A stretch of DNA of 64,000 nucleotides from Setoptus koraiensis (Eukaryota > Arthropoda): contig CM106586.1 in NCBI GenBank assembly GCA_048013815.1, positions 4,836,001 through 4,900,000 of the forward strand, read 5' to 3'. Within the stretch, counting starts at the first letter, position 1; each line of letters starts with the position of its first letter. Positions 54,109 through 63,785 of the stretch are shown here, in pieces. Both the position numbers and the translations under genes were made by a program. The notes beneath the pieces were generated by a model that saw nothing but the letters and a program-made list of their open reading frames with translations, did not search any database and had not been told where the DNA came from.

Positions 54109-56094
54109 ATGGACGACCTCATTCCCATCAATAATCAGCTCCAGGATATCTTCTCGGCTGTTGGATACAATTCCATAAACAAGATCAATCTACCGCAAAT
54201 TGTTGTGGTCGGTATGCAAAGTAGCGGTAAAACATCTGTCATAGAGGGTCTAGTCAGAAAGGACTTTTTGCCACGTGGGTCAGGCATTGTGACTCGATGC
54301 CCGCTCGTGTTGCAGCTTGTATTTGTCGCGAAAGACGATAGAAAAGTTAAACGACCCAATGGGAGTGCCGAGGAATGGGCAAGATTTTTGCATGCGCCCG
54401 ATGTATTATATACAAACTTTGACCATGTTCGAGAAGAAATAGAGAGAGAAACCACTAGGCGATGTGGAAACAACAAGGCCATTTGCGACGAACCAATTAA
54501 TCTTAAGATATTCTCGAACAAGGTGCTCAACTTGACTCTTGTCGACTTACCAGGCATCACTAAAGTGCCGATAGGTGATCAACCTGAAGATATAGAGACT
54601 CAAATAGAGAGGTTGGCTCTGCAGTATATAGAAAATCCAAACACGATAATATTGGCCATAACACCAGCAAATAACGACTTCTCCACATCGGATGCCATCA
54701 AGTTGGCACGTAAAGTTGATCGTGAAGGTAGAAGAACTCTGGCGGTCCTCACTAAATTGGACCTCGTTGGACCAGAAAGTGATACTCTTGAGGTTCTCTG
54801 TGGCCATAAAATAGCAATGAAACTGGGCATCATCGGTATTATCAATCGATCTCAAGATGATATAAATAGTAAAAAAACGATTGATGATGCCATTGAGACA
54901 GAGAAGGCTTTCTTGGAGGCTAACTATCCCACTATTGCCGAACAAAACGGCACACCTTTCTTGTCTAAAACCTTGAGTCGCTTATTGATGCATCACATAA
55001 GAGACTGTCTTCCTGAGCTAAAAACGCGAATCCATTCTATGACAGCAAGGTATCAATCAGAGTTAGCAAAATATGGAGAGCCTATTAAAGATCACCCTCG
55101 CACACTTTTACTTCTTATCGAGAGATTTGCAGCCTCCTACAGAAACACAGTTGACGGAAATGCTCAAGATACCATCACGACCGAATTGATCGGTGGAGCT
55201 AGAATAGGTTACATTTTCAAGACAGCCTTTCTCAGAAATCTATCAACTATCAACCCATTAGAGGATCTTGAGACATTAGATATATTAACTGCACTTAAGA
55301 ACTCGGCAGGGCCGAGAGAGGCACTTTTCTTACCCGATGTAGCTTTTAGGTCTTTGATAAAGAAGCAAATCAAGAAACTGTTAACACCAAGCTTACGTTG
55401 TGTTGATCTCGTACATGAGGAGATGCAACGTATCATTCAAAATTGTGGATCCGAGATACAAGGGGACATGTTGCGATTTCCATTGTTACAAGATAGAATC
55501 ACTGATGTCGTTAATACGTTGCTAGAGCAAAGAATACAGCCAACGAAATACATCATTGAGGCTTTGCTTGAGTCTGAAATGTCCTCAATAAACACTCAAC
55601 ATCCGGACTTCAATGATACCAACAATATAATCGAACATTTGAGGGAATCAAGTGAGCCAGTAGGTGGAGACGAGTCGAGGCTGAGAATCGAATCATTTGT
55701 CGCTGAAGCTGGGACACCAAATCCACCTTTCGATGGCTCTGGAGAGATGAGATTCGATGGTTCTAGTGGTCAAACAGCCTCTCGTCGTCTAACCGCGAAG
55801 GAGCAACGTGATTGCCTGTTAATTAGGAAATTAATTGTATCATATTTTAACATAATTAGAAGAGACACACAAGACAAGGTTCCAAAAATAATCATGTGTT
55901 TCCTAGTTGAGCATGTCGAAAAACATCTACAATCAGAACTAACAGCGGCCCTCTACAAAAGTGAACAAATGGCGGAGCTGTTGGGAGAATCTAATCTCAT
56001 AGTCAAACGTAGACAGGACGTGGTGGATCGTTTAGAAGCTCTTCAAAATGCTTCAAAAGTTATAAGTGTTGTCAGAGAAACTCAAATTATGTGA
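54109..56094 (+). CDS. Drp1: Dynamin-related protein 1 (mitochondrial fission GTPase)
   Basis: Large GTPase that assembles on mitochondria and peroxisomes and constricts them for fission. Single exon, 661 residues. GTPase motifs: P-loop GMQSSGKTS (G35-S43, Lys41), DLPG (146-149) and TKLD (215-218). The middle/stalk region follows, then a short variable segment (about 500-565), and a GTPase effector domain from about 570 to the end (DCLLIRKLIVSYFNIIRRDTQDKVPKIIMCFLVEHVEKHLQSEL). No PH domain or proline-rich tail, which separates it from classical dynamins; the absence of a transmembrane segment separates it from mitofusin and OPA1. Human DNM1L is around 700-736 residues depending on isoform, so the variable domain is shorter here. 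It diverges from MSL3 and converges with OSCP. Start chosen as the first ATG of a frame beginning DDLIPINNQLQD, typical of the family N terminus. Confidence 0.95.
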   Translation: MDDLIPINNQLQDIFSAVGYNSINKINLPQIVVVGMQSSGKTSVIEGLVRKDFLPRGSGIVTRCPLVLQLVFVAKDDRKVKRPNGSAEEWARFLHAPDVLYTNFDHVREEIERETTRRCGNNKAICDEPINLKIFSNKVLNLTLVDLPGITKVPIGDQPEDIETQIERLALQYIENPNTIILAITPANNDFSTSDAIKLARKVDREGRRTLAVLTKLDLVGPESDTLEVLCGHKIAMKLGIIGIINRSQDDINSKKTIDDAIETEKAFLEANYPTIAEQNGTPFLSKTLSRLLMHHIRDCLPELKTRIHSMTARYQSELAKYGEPIKDHPRTLLLLIERFAASYRNTVDGNAQDTITTELIGGARIGYIFKTAFLRNLSTINPLEDLETLDILTALKNSAGPREALFLPDVAFRSLIKKQIKKLLTPSLRCVDLVHEEMQRIIQNCGSEIQGDMLRFPLLQDRITDVVNTLLEQRIQPTKYIIEALLESEMSSINTQHPDFNDTNNIIEHLRESSEPVGGDESRLRIESFVAEAGTPNPPFDGSGEMRFDGSSGQTASRRLTAKEQRDCLLIRKLIVSYFNIIRRDTQDKVPKIIMCFLVEHVEKHLQSELTAALYKSEQMAELLGESNLIVKRRQDVVDRLEALQNASKVISVVRETQIM

Positions 56095-56404
56095 TCAATG
56101 TCAAGGAACGTTGTAGTACTTGTTTATACCAGATATAATATTACGTATAAAATAGGCGTCCAGTCGCCATTCATAAGTGTAGCGTTTACATACAATTTTC
56201 GCATCATAAATATTACAAAATCTGACAGATCTCACCATCGATCAGCTAAATAGATTGCGATGGGATTTTACCACTGGGCGAACATTACTTTCACAACTTT
56301 GGATAATTAACCAAAGAACTTACTATAGTACTGGACTGATTGGCTAACAATTTGATATTTTGGCTATTTATTGAAACTATTTGTTAACAAATGAACGACT
56401 ATCA
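56095..56404. other. Convergent 3' ends of Drp1 and OSCP
   Basis: 310 bp between the stop codons of two converging genes, so it holds both 3' UTRs. A canonical signal is visible only for OSCP; no AATAAA is seen for Drp1 on the plus strand. Confidence 0.5.
56367..56372 (-). terminator. Polyadenylation signal of OSCP
   Basis: AATAAA on the minus strand about 33 nt beyond the OSCP stop codon. Confidence 0.5.
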
Positions 56405-56995
56405 TCAAACTGCTTGTTTGATGAGCTCTGACAAGTTTTTAATTCTAGATTTCAAACTCATGTCTATGTAGTGTTCACCATTAAAATCAACTATGAGACC
56501 CCCAACAATAGATGGGTCTGTTTGGTAACTGATAAGTAACTTCTTTTTCGTGAAAGCCTTGAGTGAGCTCTCAAGATCTTTCTTCTTTTCATCTGACATG
56601 GGCTTCGCAGATGTAATGACACATGATACTTGATTTCTTACAGATGCCATAACGGAGTTGAAGGTAGTATTGATTGCTGGTAAATAGCTAAGACGTCTGT
56701 TTTCTGCCAGTGATGATAATAAGTTAACTGTTAAATCAGAGAGCTTCAATGAGTTCTTTAATTCACCTTCAAAAACTAGGGTCTTCTGTGATGGGTTGAT
56801 CAAAGGACTAGTCAGATACTCCTTGAAAGTTGGTTTATTTTGATAAAGGCCAACCAGTTTATTAAGATCACTCTCAACCACATCTAGTTTGTTTGATTTA
56901 GAAGCTGCGGAATATAATGCGTTCACGTAGCGTCCTTCAACACCAAATACACTGATTGGTGGTTTTACCAACTTCGAGACGACTCTGCTGGCCAT
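56405..56995 (-). CDS. ATP5PO: ATP synthase subunit O (OSCP), mitochondrial
   Basis: Oligomycin-sensitivity-conferring protein, the subunit that connects the F1 head to the peripheral stalk of mitochondrial ATP synthase. Single exon, 196 residues. The N terminus (MASRVVSKLVKPPISVFGVEGRYVNALYSAASK) has a short basic presequence followed by the family hallmark GxEGRYxxALYxAA. The middle is helical, and the end shows the conserved DPSIVGGLIVDFNGEHYIDMSLKSRIKNL, corresponding to the C-terminal delta/OSCP signature. Length is close to the usual 205-215. Diverges from POLR3B across about 500 bp and converges with Drp1. Confidence 0.95.
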   Translation of the reverse strand: MASRVVSKLVKPPISVFGVEGRYVNALYSAASKSNKLDVVESDLNKLVGLYQNKPTFKEYLTSPLINPSQKTLVFEGELKNSLKLSDLTVNLLSSLAENRRLSYLPAINTTFNSVMASVRNQVSCVITSAKPMSDEKKKDLESSLKAFTKKKLLISYQTDPSIVGGLIVDFNGEHYIDMSLKSRIKNLSELIKQAV

Positions 56996-57495
56996 GATAG
57001 TTAGCTCGTGTATAGGTGAATGATTTTTAACCGATGAGGAATTGATTATCTAATTATTAGGTTCAATTGTCTAAAGACCAATGATAATTCTACCGCTCAA
57101 GAGTTAGATATGTAGTGTCGTGGACGAAGACATCGATAATTCCAGACATCAAGGTGAAGAAGCTGGGTTGTATGATGTTTATTTGATATATTTATTTTGA
57201 GCATGAGCGCATCAAAATCCATGGCTGGCGGTAAAATCAAAAATAGTTGAAGTTTCAGACCGATGGTCGTTGGAGCGAACACGTGCGCTGTTATATTTCT
57301 ACTTATTCCATACAAACAAATAAACGAGACCAACTTGCATCATTGAACGAAATATTTATTTTTACTTAAAATATATAGATTTATCTCAAAACTTCAAAAC
57401 TGCCCATTCATCGATGAAAAAGACTAGTCAATTACAGTTACATAGCGTAGCAATTATCATTTATTATATTTATTATATCATTTATTGTTGATCAG
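56996..57495. promoter_or_regulatory. Divergent OSCP / POLR3B intergenic region
   Basis: 500 bp of AT-rich DNA between diverging start codons, presumably containing both promoters. The last 40 bp before the POLR3B ATG are almost purely A/T (about 57,455-57,485). No clear core-promoter element is assigned. Confidence 0.45.
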
Positions 57496-60400
57496 ATGGC
57501 TATTATTAAGGAGGAACCGATAGATCGCGATCACATTGATGATAGACCTCTTATGCTCCAAGATAAATTGCGTCTGTTGCCAGCATTTCTTATGATCAGA
57601 GGTCTGGTAAGACAGCATCTTGATTCCTTCAATCATTTCATTGAAGTTGGAATCAAAGAAATACTCAAAGCTAATGAGCTTGTCCACTGTGAAGCAGATC
57701 AGAAATGGTGGTTGAGGTATATCGATATTAGGGTCGGCTCGGCTGACATCGAGGAAAGTTTTAATGTTTCAAGAAAGACAACTCCACACGAGTGCAGACT
57801 ACGTGATATCAGCTATTGTGCACCAATTCTGGTTGATATAGAATATCGTCGAGGCATTGAAAAAGTCATAAAAAATAACATACCTATAGGACGGATGCCA
57901 ATCATGTTACGAAGTAAAAATTGTGCATTATATAACAAAACTTTTTCAGAGCTGATAAAACTTCAAGAGTGTCCGATTGACTCCGGTGGATATTTTGTGA
58001 TCAATGGTAGTGAGAAGGTTATTCTTATCCATGAGCAACTTGCAAAAAACCGTATGCTTATCGAAGAGGGACCTGTTTGTCAAGTAACTTCAGCATCAGC
58101 GGAAAGGAAATCTCGCACCAACGTTGTTATAAACAAGAAAAAACAAATTTCTTTAAAACATAATGCTTTCCAAGATGACATACCCATTTTTATCTTATTC
58201 AGAGCAATGGGTCTTACAAGTGATTCTGAGATAATAGACATTATATGTAGTGATGCAACGAATTCTATTGATAAAAATTTGCTTTTACCTTCATTGGAGG
58301 TAGCACACAAGAGTAGTATCTGGACAAAAGAGCAAGCTCTCAGGTTCATGGTAGGAAAACTCAAAATGTCCATGAACTTTATGCCTTCAAAACTGTCCAA
58401 CAATTTCGACTCTCGACGGAAGTCACAACTAGATACTGTGTTGGACCTTCTATCCACTACCGTAGTGGCCCACATACCTGTTGAACAAGGAAATTTTAAT
58501 CTCAAGATTATTTACATAGCCCAAATGGTTCGTCGTCTTCTATTCGCAATCGATGATCCTACTTTCATCGATGACAGAGATTATTATGGCAACAAAAGAT
58601 TGGAAATGGCAGGCTCCTTATTGTCATTACTATTTGAAGATTTATTTAAGCGATTCAATAACGAACTGCGAATAATTGCAGATAAGAATATACCAAAAGT
58701 TAAAGCTGCCCAATTCGATGTCACTAAACATATGCGTCAAGACTTGATAACCAGTGGCCTCATCAATGCCATAGCAACAGGAAATTGGACCGTGAAAAGG
58801 TTTAGAATGGAGAGAGTTGGAGTCAGTCAAGTACTAAGCAGATTGAGTTTCATCTCGTCACTCGGAATGATGACAAGAATAAATTCCCACATGGAAAAAA
58901 CTAGAAAGACTTCAGGACCTCGTTCTCTACAATGTAGCCAGTGGGGACTAGTATGTCCATGTGACACACCTGAAGGAGAAGCTTGTGGACTGATTAAGAA
59001 TTTAGCTTTAATGACTCATATAACTACTTCTTTGAGCCAGGAAGATATAGACAAACTTAAACAGTCGTGCTTCAATCTTGCCGGTGTAGAAAACATTAAG
59101 CACCTAGTTTCAGGGGTGAACATGAACTCCAACTATATTGTCTACATAGATGGTCTTATAATTGGAATTACGAGTGATCCTTTCAGAGTTGTGGAGTGCA
59201 TACGAAAACTGAGACGAGAGAGAAAAATATCAGAATTCGTCTCCGCTTCAGTAACTGAGCTCCACAAAGCAGTATATTTATCAACTGACGGTGGTCGTCT
59301 TTGCAGACCATATATCATTTTAGGAGATAGCGGTCGGACACTTTTGAATGAAGAGCACCTCAAGCTGCTTGAGAGAGGACTGATGAACTTTCAGGATCTA
59401 ATCAACGAAGGACTAATAGAGTATCTAGACGTCAACGAATCTAGCATTTCTCACTTTGCTTTAGAGGAAAAAGATATAACATCCAAAACTACACATCTCG
59501 AGATCGAACCATTCACTCTTCTAGGGGTCTGTGCAGGTCTTATACCTTTCCCCCATAATAATCAAAGTCCAAGGAACACATATCAATGCGCTATGGGAAA
59601 GCAAGCTATGGGTACAATAGCGATGAATCAACGTATGAGGATAGATACCTTGTTGTATTTATTGTCGTATCCTCAAAGGCCAGTATGCAGCAGCAAGACG
59701 ATTGAATTAATTCATTTTGACGAAATGCCAGCCGGGATTAATTCGACAGTAGCAGTTATGTCGTATTCGGGTTTTGATATTGAAGACGCCATTGTTATGA
59801 ATAAGGCAAGTATAGATCGTGGTTATGGTCGATGCTTCGTATATAAAAACCAGAAGTGTTTTCTCAAGAAATACTCCAACTTCGGGGGTAGTCGCGATGT
59901 TATACTACCACCACCGAAGAATCCTGAGCATAATAGTATGTTGCAACGAATAGCTTGCCTAGATTCCGACGGTATAGTTGCTCCTGGTGAACGTGTTGTA
60001 GATCGCCAAATTCTAGTCAATCGCTACTCCCCAACTAGTAACATTGCCAAAAGCAACGATCCTAATCTTGGGCCGACTATCATAGGTACCACAAATTATA
60101 AAGAGAATAGCGTATCTTACCGAGGCATAGAACCGATTGTTGTAGAAAGGGTTATAGTTACCGCAAATGCTGAGGAATCATTCCTAGTTAAAATGAATCT
60201 CAGACAACATAGAAGGCCAGAAGTAGGAGACAAATTTAGTTCAAGGCACGGACAGAAAGGAGTTGTCGGTTTAATAGCCGACCAAGAAGATATGCCTTTT
60301 AATAGGGACGGAATATGCCCAGATTTGATCATGAATCCGCATGGTTTTCCTTCGCGTATGACTGTTGGCAAACTAAAAGAGTTAATGGCCGGTAAATCTG

Positions 60401-60948
60401 CTGTTGTCAAGGGAACTATTCATGATTCGACAGCGTTTGGTGGGACCACTTTGGAAGAAATGGAATCAATTCTAATCTCCAAAGGATTTCATCTAAAATC
60501 AAAAGAAATATTAACATCGGGCATAACAGGTGAGCCGCTCAAGGCTTATATATATTTCGGACCAATTTATTATCAAAAGCTGAAACATATGGTCTTAGAT
60601 AAGATACATGGTAGGCCTCGTGGTCCTAGAGCTGTTTTAACTCGGCAACCAACTGAGGGTCGTGCCAGAGATGGTGGCTTGAGATTAGGCGAAATGGAAA
60701 GGGATTGTCTCATTGGCTATGGAGTGAGCATGTTGCTCATTGAACGACTAATGTTGTCCAGTGATGCATTCAATGTAGATATATGCACTAATTGTGGCCT
60801 GTTTGGTTACCTGAATTGGTGCTCAAATTGTAAATCAAGCCAAAGTTTAGCCTCTATACAGATTCCCTATGCTTATAAGCTCTTGATTCAAGAACTTCAA
60901 TCTATGAACATTGATGCTAGATTACGTTTAAGTAATGTGAAAGATTAA
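57496..60948 (+). CDS. POLR3B: DNA-directed RNA polymerase III subunit RPC2
   Basis: Second-largest catalytic subunit of RNA polymerase III, which transcribes tRNA, 5S rRNA and U6 genes in the nucleus. Single exon, 1,150 residues (human about 1,133). Starts with an acidic leader and LRLLPAFLMIRGLVRQHLDSFNHF, the protrusion start of RPC2 orthologues. Also seen: fork-region GPRSLQCSQWGLVCPCDTPEGEACGLIKNLALMTHI, YSGFDIEDAIVMNKAS (E763, D764 of the hybrid-binding domain), GDKFSSRHGQKG (911-922, catalytic-core lysines), MNPHGFPSRMTVGK, and the anchor/clamp RQPTEGRARDGGLRLGEMERDC. A C-terminal zinc site is formed by C1097, C1100, C1109 and C1112. DTTHLEIEP-type and LLFEDLF motifs place it with Pol III rather than Pol I or Pol II. 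Its stop lies only 36 bp from the stop of ELOF1 on the other strand, so the two 3' UTRs must overlap. Confidence 0.97.
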   Translation: MAIIKEEPIDRDHIDDRPLMLQDKLRLLPAFLMIRGLVRQHLDSFNHFIEVGIKEILKANELVHCEADQKWWLRYIDIRVGSADIEESFNVSRKTTPHECRLRDISYCAPILVDIEYRRGIEKVIKNNIPIGRMPIMLRSKNCALYNKTFSELIKLQECPIDSGGYFVINGSEKVILIHEQLAKNRMLIEEGPVCQVTSASAERKSRTNVVINKKKQISLKHNAFQDDIPIFILFRAMGLTSDSEIIDIICSDATNSIDKNLLLPSLEVAHKSSIWTKEQALRFMVGKLKMSMNFMPSKLSNNFDSRRKSQLDTVLDLLSTTVVAHIPVEQGNFNLKIIYIAQMVRRLLFAIDDPTFIDDRDYYGNKRLEMAGSLLSLLFEDLFKRFNNELRIIADKNIPKVKAAQFDVTKHMRQDLITSGLINAIATGNWTVKRFRMERVGVSQVLSRLSFISSLGMMTRINSHMEKTRKTSGPRSLQCSQWGLVCPCDTPEGEACGLIKNLALMTHITTSLSQEDIDKLKQSCFNLAGVENIKHLVSGVNMNSNYIVYIDGLIIGITSDPFRVVECIRKLRRERKISEFVSASVTELHKAVYLSTDGGRLCRPYIILGDSGRTLLNEEHLKLLERGLMNFQDLINEGLIEYLDVNESSISHFALEEKDITSKTTHLEIEPFTLLGVCAGLIPFPHNNQSPRNTYQCAMGKQAMGTIAMNQRMRIDTLLYLLSYPQRPVCSSKTIELIHFDEMPAGINSTVAVMSYSGFDIEDAIVMNKASIDRGYGRCFVYKNQKCFLKKYSNFGGSRDVILPPPKNPEHNSMLQRIACLDSDGIVAPGERVVDRQILVNRYSPTSNIAKSNDPNLGPTIIGTTNYKENSVSYRGIEPIVVERVIVTANAEESFLVKMNLRQHRRPEVGDKFSSRHGQKGVVGLIADQEDMPFNRDGICPDLIMNPHGFPSRMTVGKLKELMAGKSAVVKGTIHDSTAFGGTTLEEMESILISKGFHLKSKEILTSGITGEPLKAYIYFGPIYYQKLKHMVLDKIHGRPRGPRAVLTRQPTEGRARDGGLRLGEMERDCLIGYGVSMLLIERLMLSSDAFNVDICTNCGLFGYLNWCSNCKSSQSLASIQIPYAYKLLIQELQSMNIDARLRLSNVKD

Positions 60949-60984
60949 AATGGGATTTGGGCCAATCGTTGATTGTTCCGAGGC

Positions 60985-61170
60985 TCACGGATTGACTCTC
61001 TCACATGCATCTATCCATTCGCTGTAGACATCGATGGGCTCAGAAAGATAGGTGACAGCGGTAGTAAATTCCTCATTACATATACGACATGAGATCCTCG
61101 CTATGTTTTTGTTACGATCCATCTTGACCTCACAGCTTTTCTCGTGATTACAGAAAGGACAGTTGAACAT
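60985..61170 (-). CDS. ELOF1: Transcription elongation factor 1 homolog (zinc protein), N terminus uncertain
   Basis: Small Pol II elongation factor that also aids transcription-coupled repair. The 61 residues from the ATG at 61170 contain the CPFC...CRIC zinc site, [16 protein letters not shown] and [17 protein letters not shown], nearly identical to ELOF1 across animals (about 83 residues). Some 20 N-terminal residues are missing. In the same frame the codons just before the ATG read Leu-Asp-Thr, as the family has L-D/E-T directly before this point, so coding probably begins further upstream. In a different frame a nearby ATG at 61201 gives MSKRKSK, resembling the basic family N terminus (human MGRRKSK). 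This suggests a frame change, a small unseen splice, or a local sequence error between the two; see findings. Confidence 0.88.
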   Translation of the reverse strand: MFNCPFCNHEKSCEVKMDRNKNIARISCRICNEEFTTAVTYLSEPIDVYSEWIDACERVNP

Positions 61171-61411
61171 GGTGTCCAGGTTTGCTCTTGCGTTTGCTCA
61201 TCTTCAGAATCACCATCATCAGATCGCCATCAACGCTGTGAATACACCTGTTGAGGATTTCACTTTTCTCAAGGCTCAGTGATTCGGTGTCGCTGCGAAG
61301 CGCTAGATCCGCAAACGATTGAAACTCAGGAATTGTCTTCAGTATTTTCACTGATGAAACGCATTGTTCTTTGCTGAAGTCCTGGGCGTTGGACGTGTAA
61401 ATTAAGCATAC
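61148..61411 (-). CDS. Partial ORF of unknown product, cut by the assembly gap and overlapping ELOF1
   Basis: An open frame leaves the gap at 61411 and stops at 61148 inside the ELOF1 start region. Visible residues: [20 protein letters not shown] and so on, then [34 protein letters not shown] and finally [18 protein letters not shown]. It has ordinary protein-like composition in AT-rich DNA, so it may be the last exon of a gene whose start lies in or beyond the gap; I do not recognise it. The final residues from MSKRKSK may really be ELOF1 leader sequence read in another frame. On the far side of the gap (61912-61999) minus-strand frames are open but too short to assign. Confidence 0.4.
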   Translation of the reverse strand, partial: VCLIYTSNAQDFSKEQCVSSVKILKTIPEFQSFADLALRSDTESLSLEKSEILNRCIHSVDGDLMMVILKMSKRKSKPGHHVQLSFL

Positions 61412-61911
61412 NNNNNNNNNNNNNNNNNNNNNNNNNNNNNNNNNNNNNNNNNNNNNNNNNNNNNNNNNNNNNNNNNNNNNNNNNNNNNNNNNNNNNNNNN
61501 NNNNNNNNNNNNNNNNNNNNNNNNNNNNNNNNNNNNNNNNNNNNNNNNNNNNNNNNNNNNNNNNNNNNNNNNNNNNNNNNNNNNNNNNNNNNNNNNNNNN
61601 NNNNNNNNNNNNNNNNNNNNNNNNNNNNNNNNNNNNNNNNNNNNNNNNNNNNNNNNNNNNNNNNNNNNNNNNNNNNNNNNNNNNNNNNNNNNNNNNNNNN
61701 NNNNNNNNNNNNNNNNNNNNNNNNNNNNNNNNNNNNNNNNNNNNNNNNNNNNNNNNNNNNNNNNNNNNNNNNNNNNNNNNNNNNNNNNNNNNNNNNNNNN
61801 NNNNNNNNNNNNNNNNNNNNNNNNNNNNNNNNNNNNNNNNNNNNNNNNNNNNNNNNNNNNNNNNNNNNNNNNNNNNNNNNNNNNNNNNNNNNNNNNNNNN
61901 NNNNNNNNNNN
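61412..61911. other. Assembly gap, exactly 500 N
   Basis: Second fixed 500-N placeholder. It lies immediately upstream of the unidentified ORF next to ELOF1; its true size and content are unknown. Confidence 0.98.
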
Positions 61912-62195
61912 TCCGGCTCGCTCCTTGTATCTCGCTGACATTCAAACTTAGAATGCATATATCATTTCGACAGAATAATAAAAATTTACTACTTGTCATA
62001 ATTACATGATGATTGATAATTACGTCGAAACAAATCCACTAGTTCTTTGTTGATTCTCTGTTTACAATCCAACGAGTGCAAGACGCGCGTTCCAAGAGTC
62101 TATCAAACAATTACTTAACAATAATAAAACAGTGACAATAAAACAAATGGTGGCCTTTAGTTGAGATAATTGATCGGTTCGTTGTACTGTCTATA

Positions 62196-63680
62196 ATGAT
62201 TCCGCCAAAGCAAACAAGTGAAAAACAACATTCAACAAGACAGCGAACCCTAGACAGTCGCAGTTGCCACGAAATATGCAACAAGTTGTTTGTCATGTCC
62301 ATGTTATTTGTCATTGTTATAACATTTGTAACCATCCAAAAGTATTCAATTCCTGTTCTGTCAGCGTCGGTAGAAGATGATCTTGTAAAGTTCAGAAAAA
62401 ATGATGGACAATTTGTGACATCGGTAAGCTCTACTGTTGTTATTAGTAAAATAAAGTTACCTAAGAAGTATGAATCAAAAGAAAAAGTGGGTTACTGTTG
62501 CCCTCATATTGGTTGCTTCCAAGAAATTAAAAGCATGTTCAAACCTATGAAAGCTGACGATGTCAAAACAAAATTCACGCTATACAACAGAAACAATCTG
62601 CAAGGACTCAACATCCCTTTTGCCGTGGTAGATCATCATTTTCAATTCGACGGTTTTGACGACGATGATGATACAGTAGACGACGAAAGTGATAACCCTA
62701 CTAGCATCAGTCCCAACCAATTAACCATCGAAAAGTATCCATTTAATTTATCTTTGATAGACGAAGCGGATTTCAAACCAAACACAACAACTAGGATAAT
62801 AGTTGCTGGCTATATGGCCAATGAAGAAGAGCAGTGGATTACAGAGCTGAGAGACGCTTGGCTAGACCTAGAGGATTGCAATATTATAAAAGTTTCATGG
62901 ACTGGCGCCAATCATGGTCTATATTGGACGGCTGTGGCTAATACTCGTGTTGTAGCTAGACAAATAAGTGTATTTTTATACTACCTTAATGTTTTTCACC
63001 CGGTTGATGTAGACAGGATACATTTGATCGGGCACTCCCTTGGTGCACATATTGCGGGTTTTGTTGGCTCAGATCATGAGGGTAAAATAGCTCGAATAAC
63101 TGGACTAGATCCAGCTGGGCCAGTATTTTGCGATATGGATAGTTCATTGAGATTAGATGCGTCGGATGCAAATTTTGTCGATGTTATTCATACAAATGCC
63201 GGCAACATAATGTCTGGCAATCTAGGTATTTCGATGGCTGTTGGTCATTTGGACTATTATCCTAATGGTGGTTCATCACAGCCCGGTTGTGAAATGACCA
63301 TCGCAGATCCAATAGAGAGTCTGGCGTGCAATCATCGTGCCTCTTATAGGTACTTGACTGAAATAGTGAAACGACAAATTCTGGTTTCGGGCATCAAACG
63401 TCAAGAGAATATTGATGATTCTAAAGTTCCGCTTTTAATGGTAACGCCAATTGCCTACTTAGTTAGCACCACATCACAAGAGGATTTAGTTGGAGACGAT
63501 AATCCGAAACTCAATGTGGCCCGCTTAACAAAAGCCATATCTCCTCCAAATGCAAATGAGGAAGAGTTACCTACGATTAGAGAGGTCGAGTTCCATCAAT
63601 TGAAGCCAACTTTTCCACGACATCACAGAGGAATTTACTACTTTAAGACAGTACCGGACCCACCGTATTATTGTGAGTAG
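62196..63680 (+). CDS. Pancreatic lipase-family (alpha/beta hydrolase) secreted or membrane-anchored lipase
   Basis: Member of the animal pancreatic lipase-like family (triacylglycerol/phospholipid hydrolases). 494 residues. Residues about 30-49 (LFVMSMLFVIVITFVTIQ) form a hydrophobic segment after a basic start, acting as signal anchor or uncleaved signal. GYCCPHIGCF is the usual entry to the catalytic domain. Triad: Ser281 in GHSLGAH, Asp305 in GLDPAGP, His380 in CNHRASYRYL. VGHLDYYPNGGSSQPGC is the conserved segment before the lid-like part. After His380 there is an unusual 90-residue extension with acidic runs before HRGIYYFKTVPDPPYYCE, which resembles the usual ending. No PLAT domain follows, as in insect and mite homologues. 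An alternative 3' end is possible: donor ATT|GTGAGT at 63673 and acceptor TTTTTTAATAG at 63734 would replace the last codons and end at 63772. Confidence 0.9.
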   Translation: MIPPKQTSEKQHSTRQRTLDSRSCHEICNKLFVMSMLFVIVITFVTIQKYSIPVLSASVEDDLVKFRKNDGQFVTSVSSTVVISKIKLPKKYESKEKVGYCCPHIGCFQEIKSMFKPMKADDVKTKFTLYNRNNLQGLNIPFAVVDHHFQFDGFDDDDDTVDDESDNPTSISPNQLTIEKYPFNLSLIDEADFKPNTTTRIIVAGYMANEEEQWITELRDAWLDLEDCNIIKVSWTGANHGLYWTAVANTRVVARQISVFLYYLNVFHPVDVDRIHLIGHSLGAHIAGFVGSDHEGKIARITGLDPAGPVFCDMDSSLRLDASDANFVDVIHTNAGNIMSGNLGISMAVGHLDYYPNGGSSQPGCEMTIADPIESLACNHRASYRYLTEIVKRQILVSGIKRQENIDDSKVPLLMVTPIAYLVSTTSQEDLVGDDNPKLNVARLTKAISPPNANEEELPTIREVEFHQLKPTFPRHHRGIYYFKTVPDPPYYCE

Positions 63681-63785
63681 CAATCCGACCGATCAACATA
63701 ATCGATTAATATATTGACAATTCTTTTTTAATAGACGTATTGAAAATTTCACCTATCACATTCAACACTTGAAGCCGAACAACTC

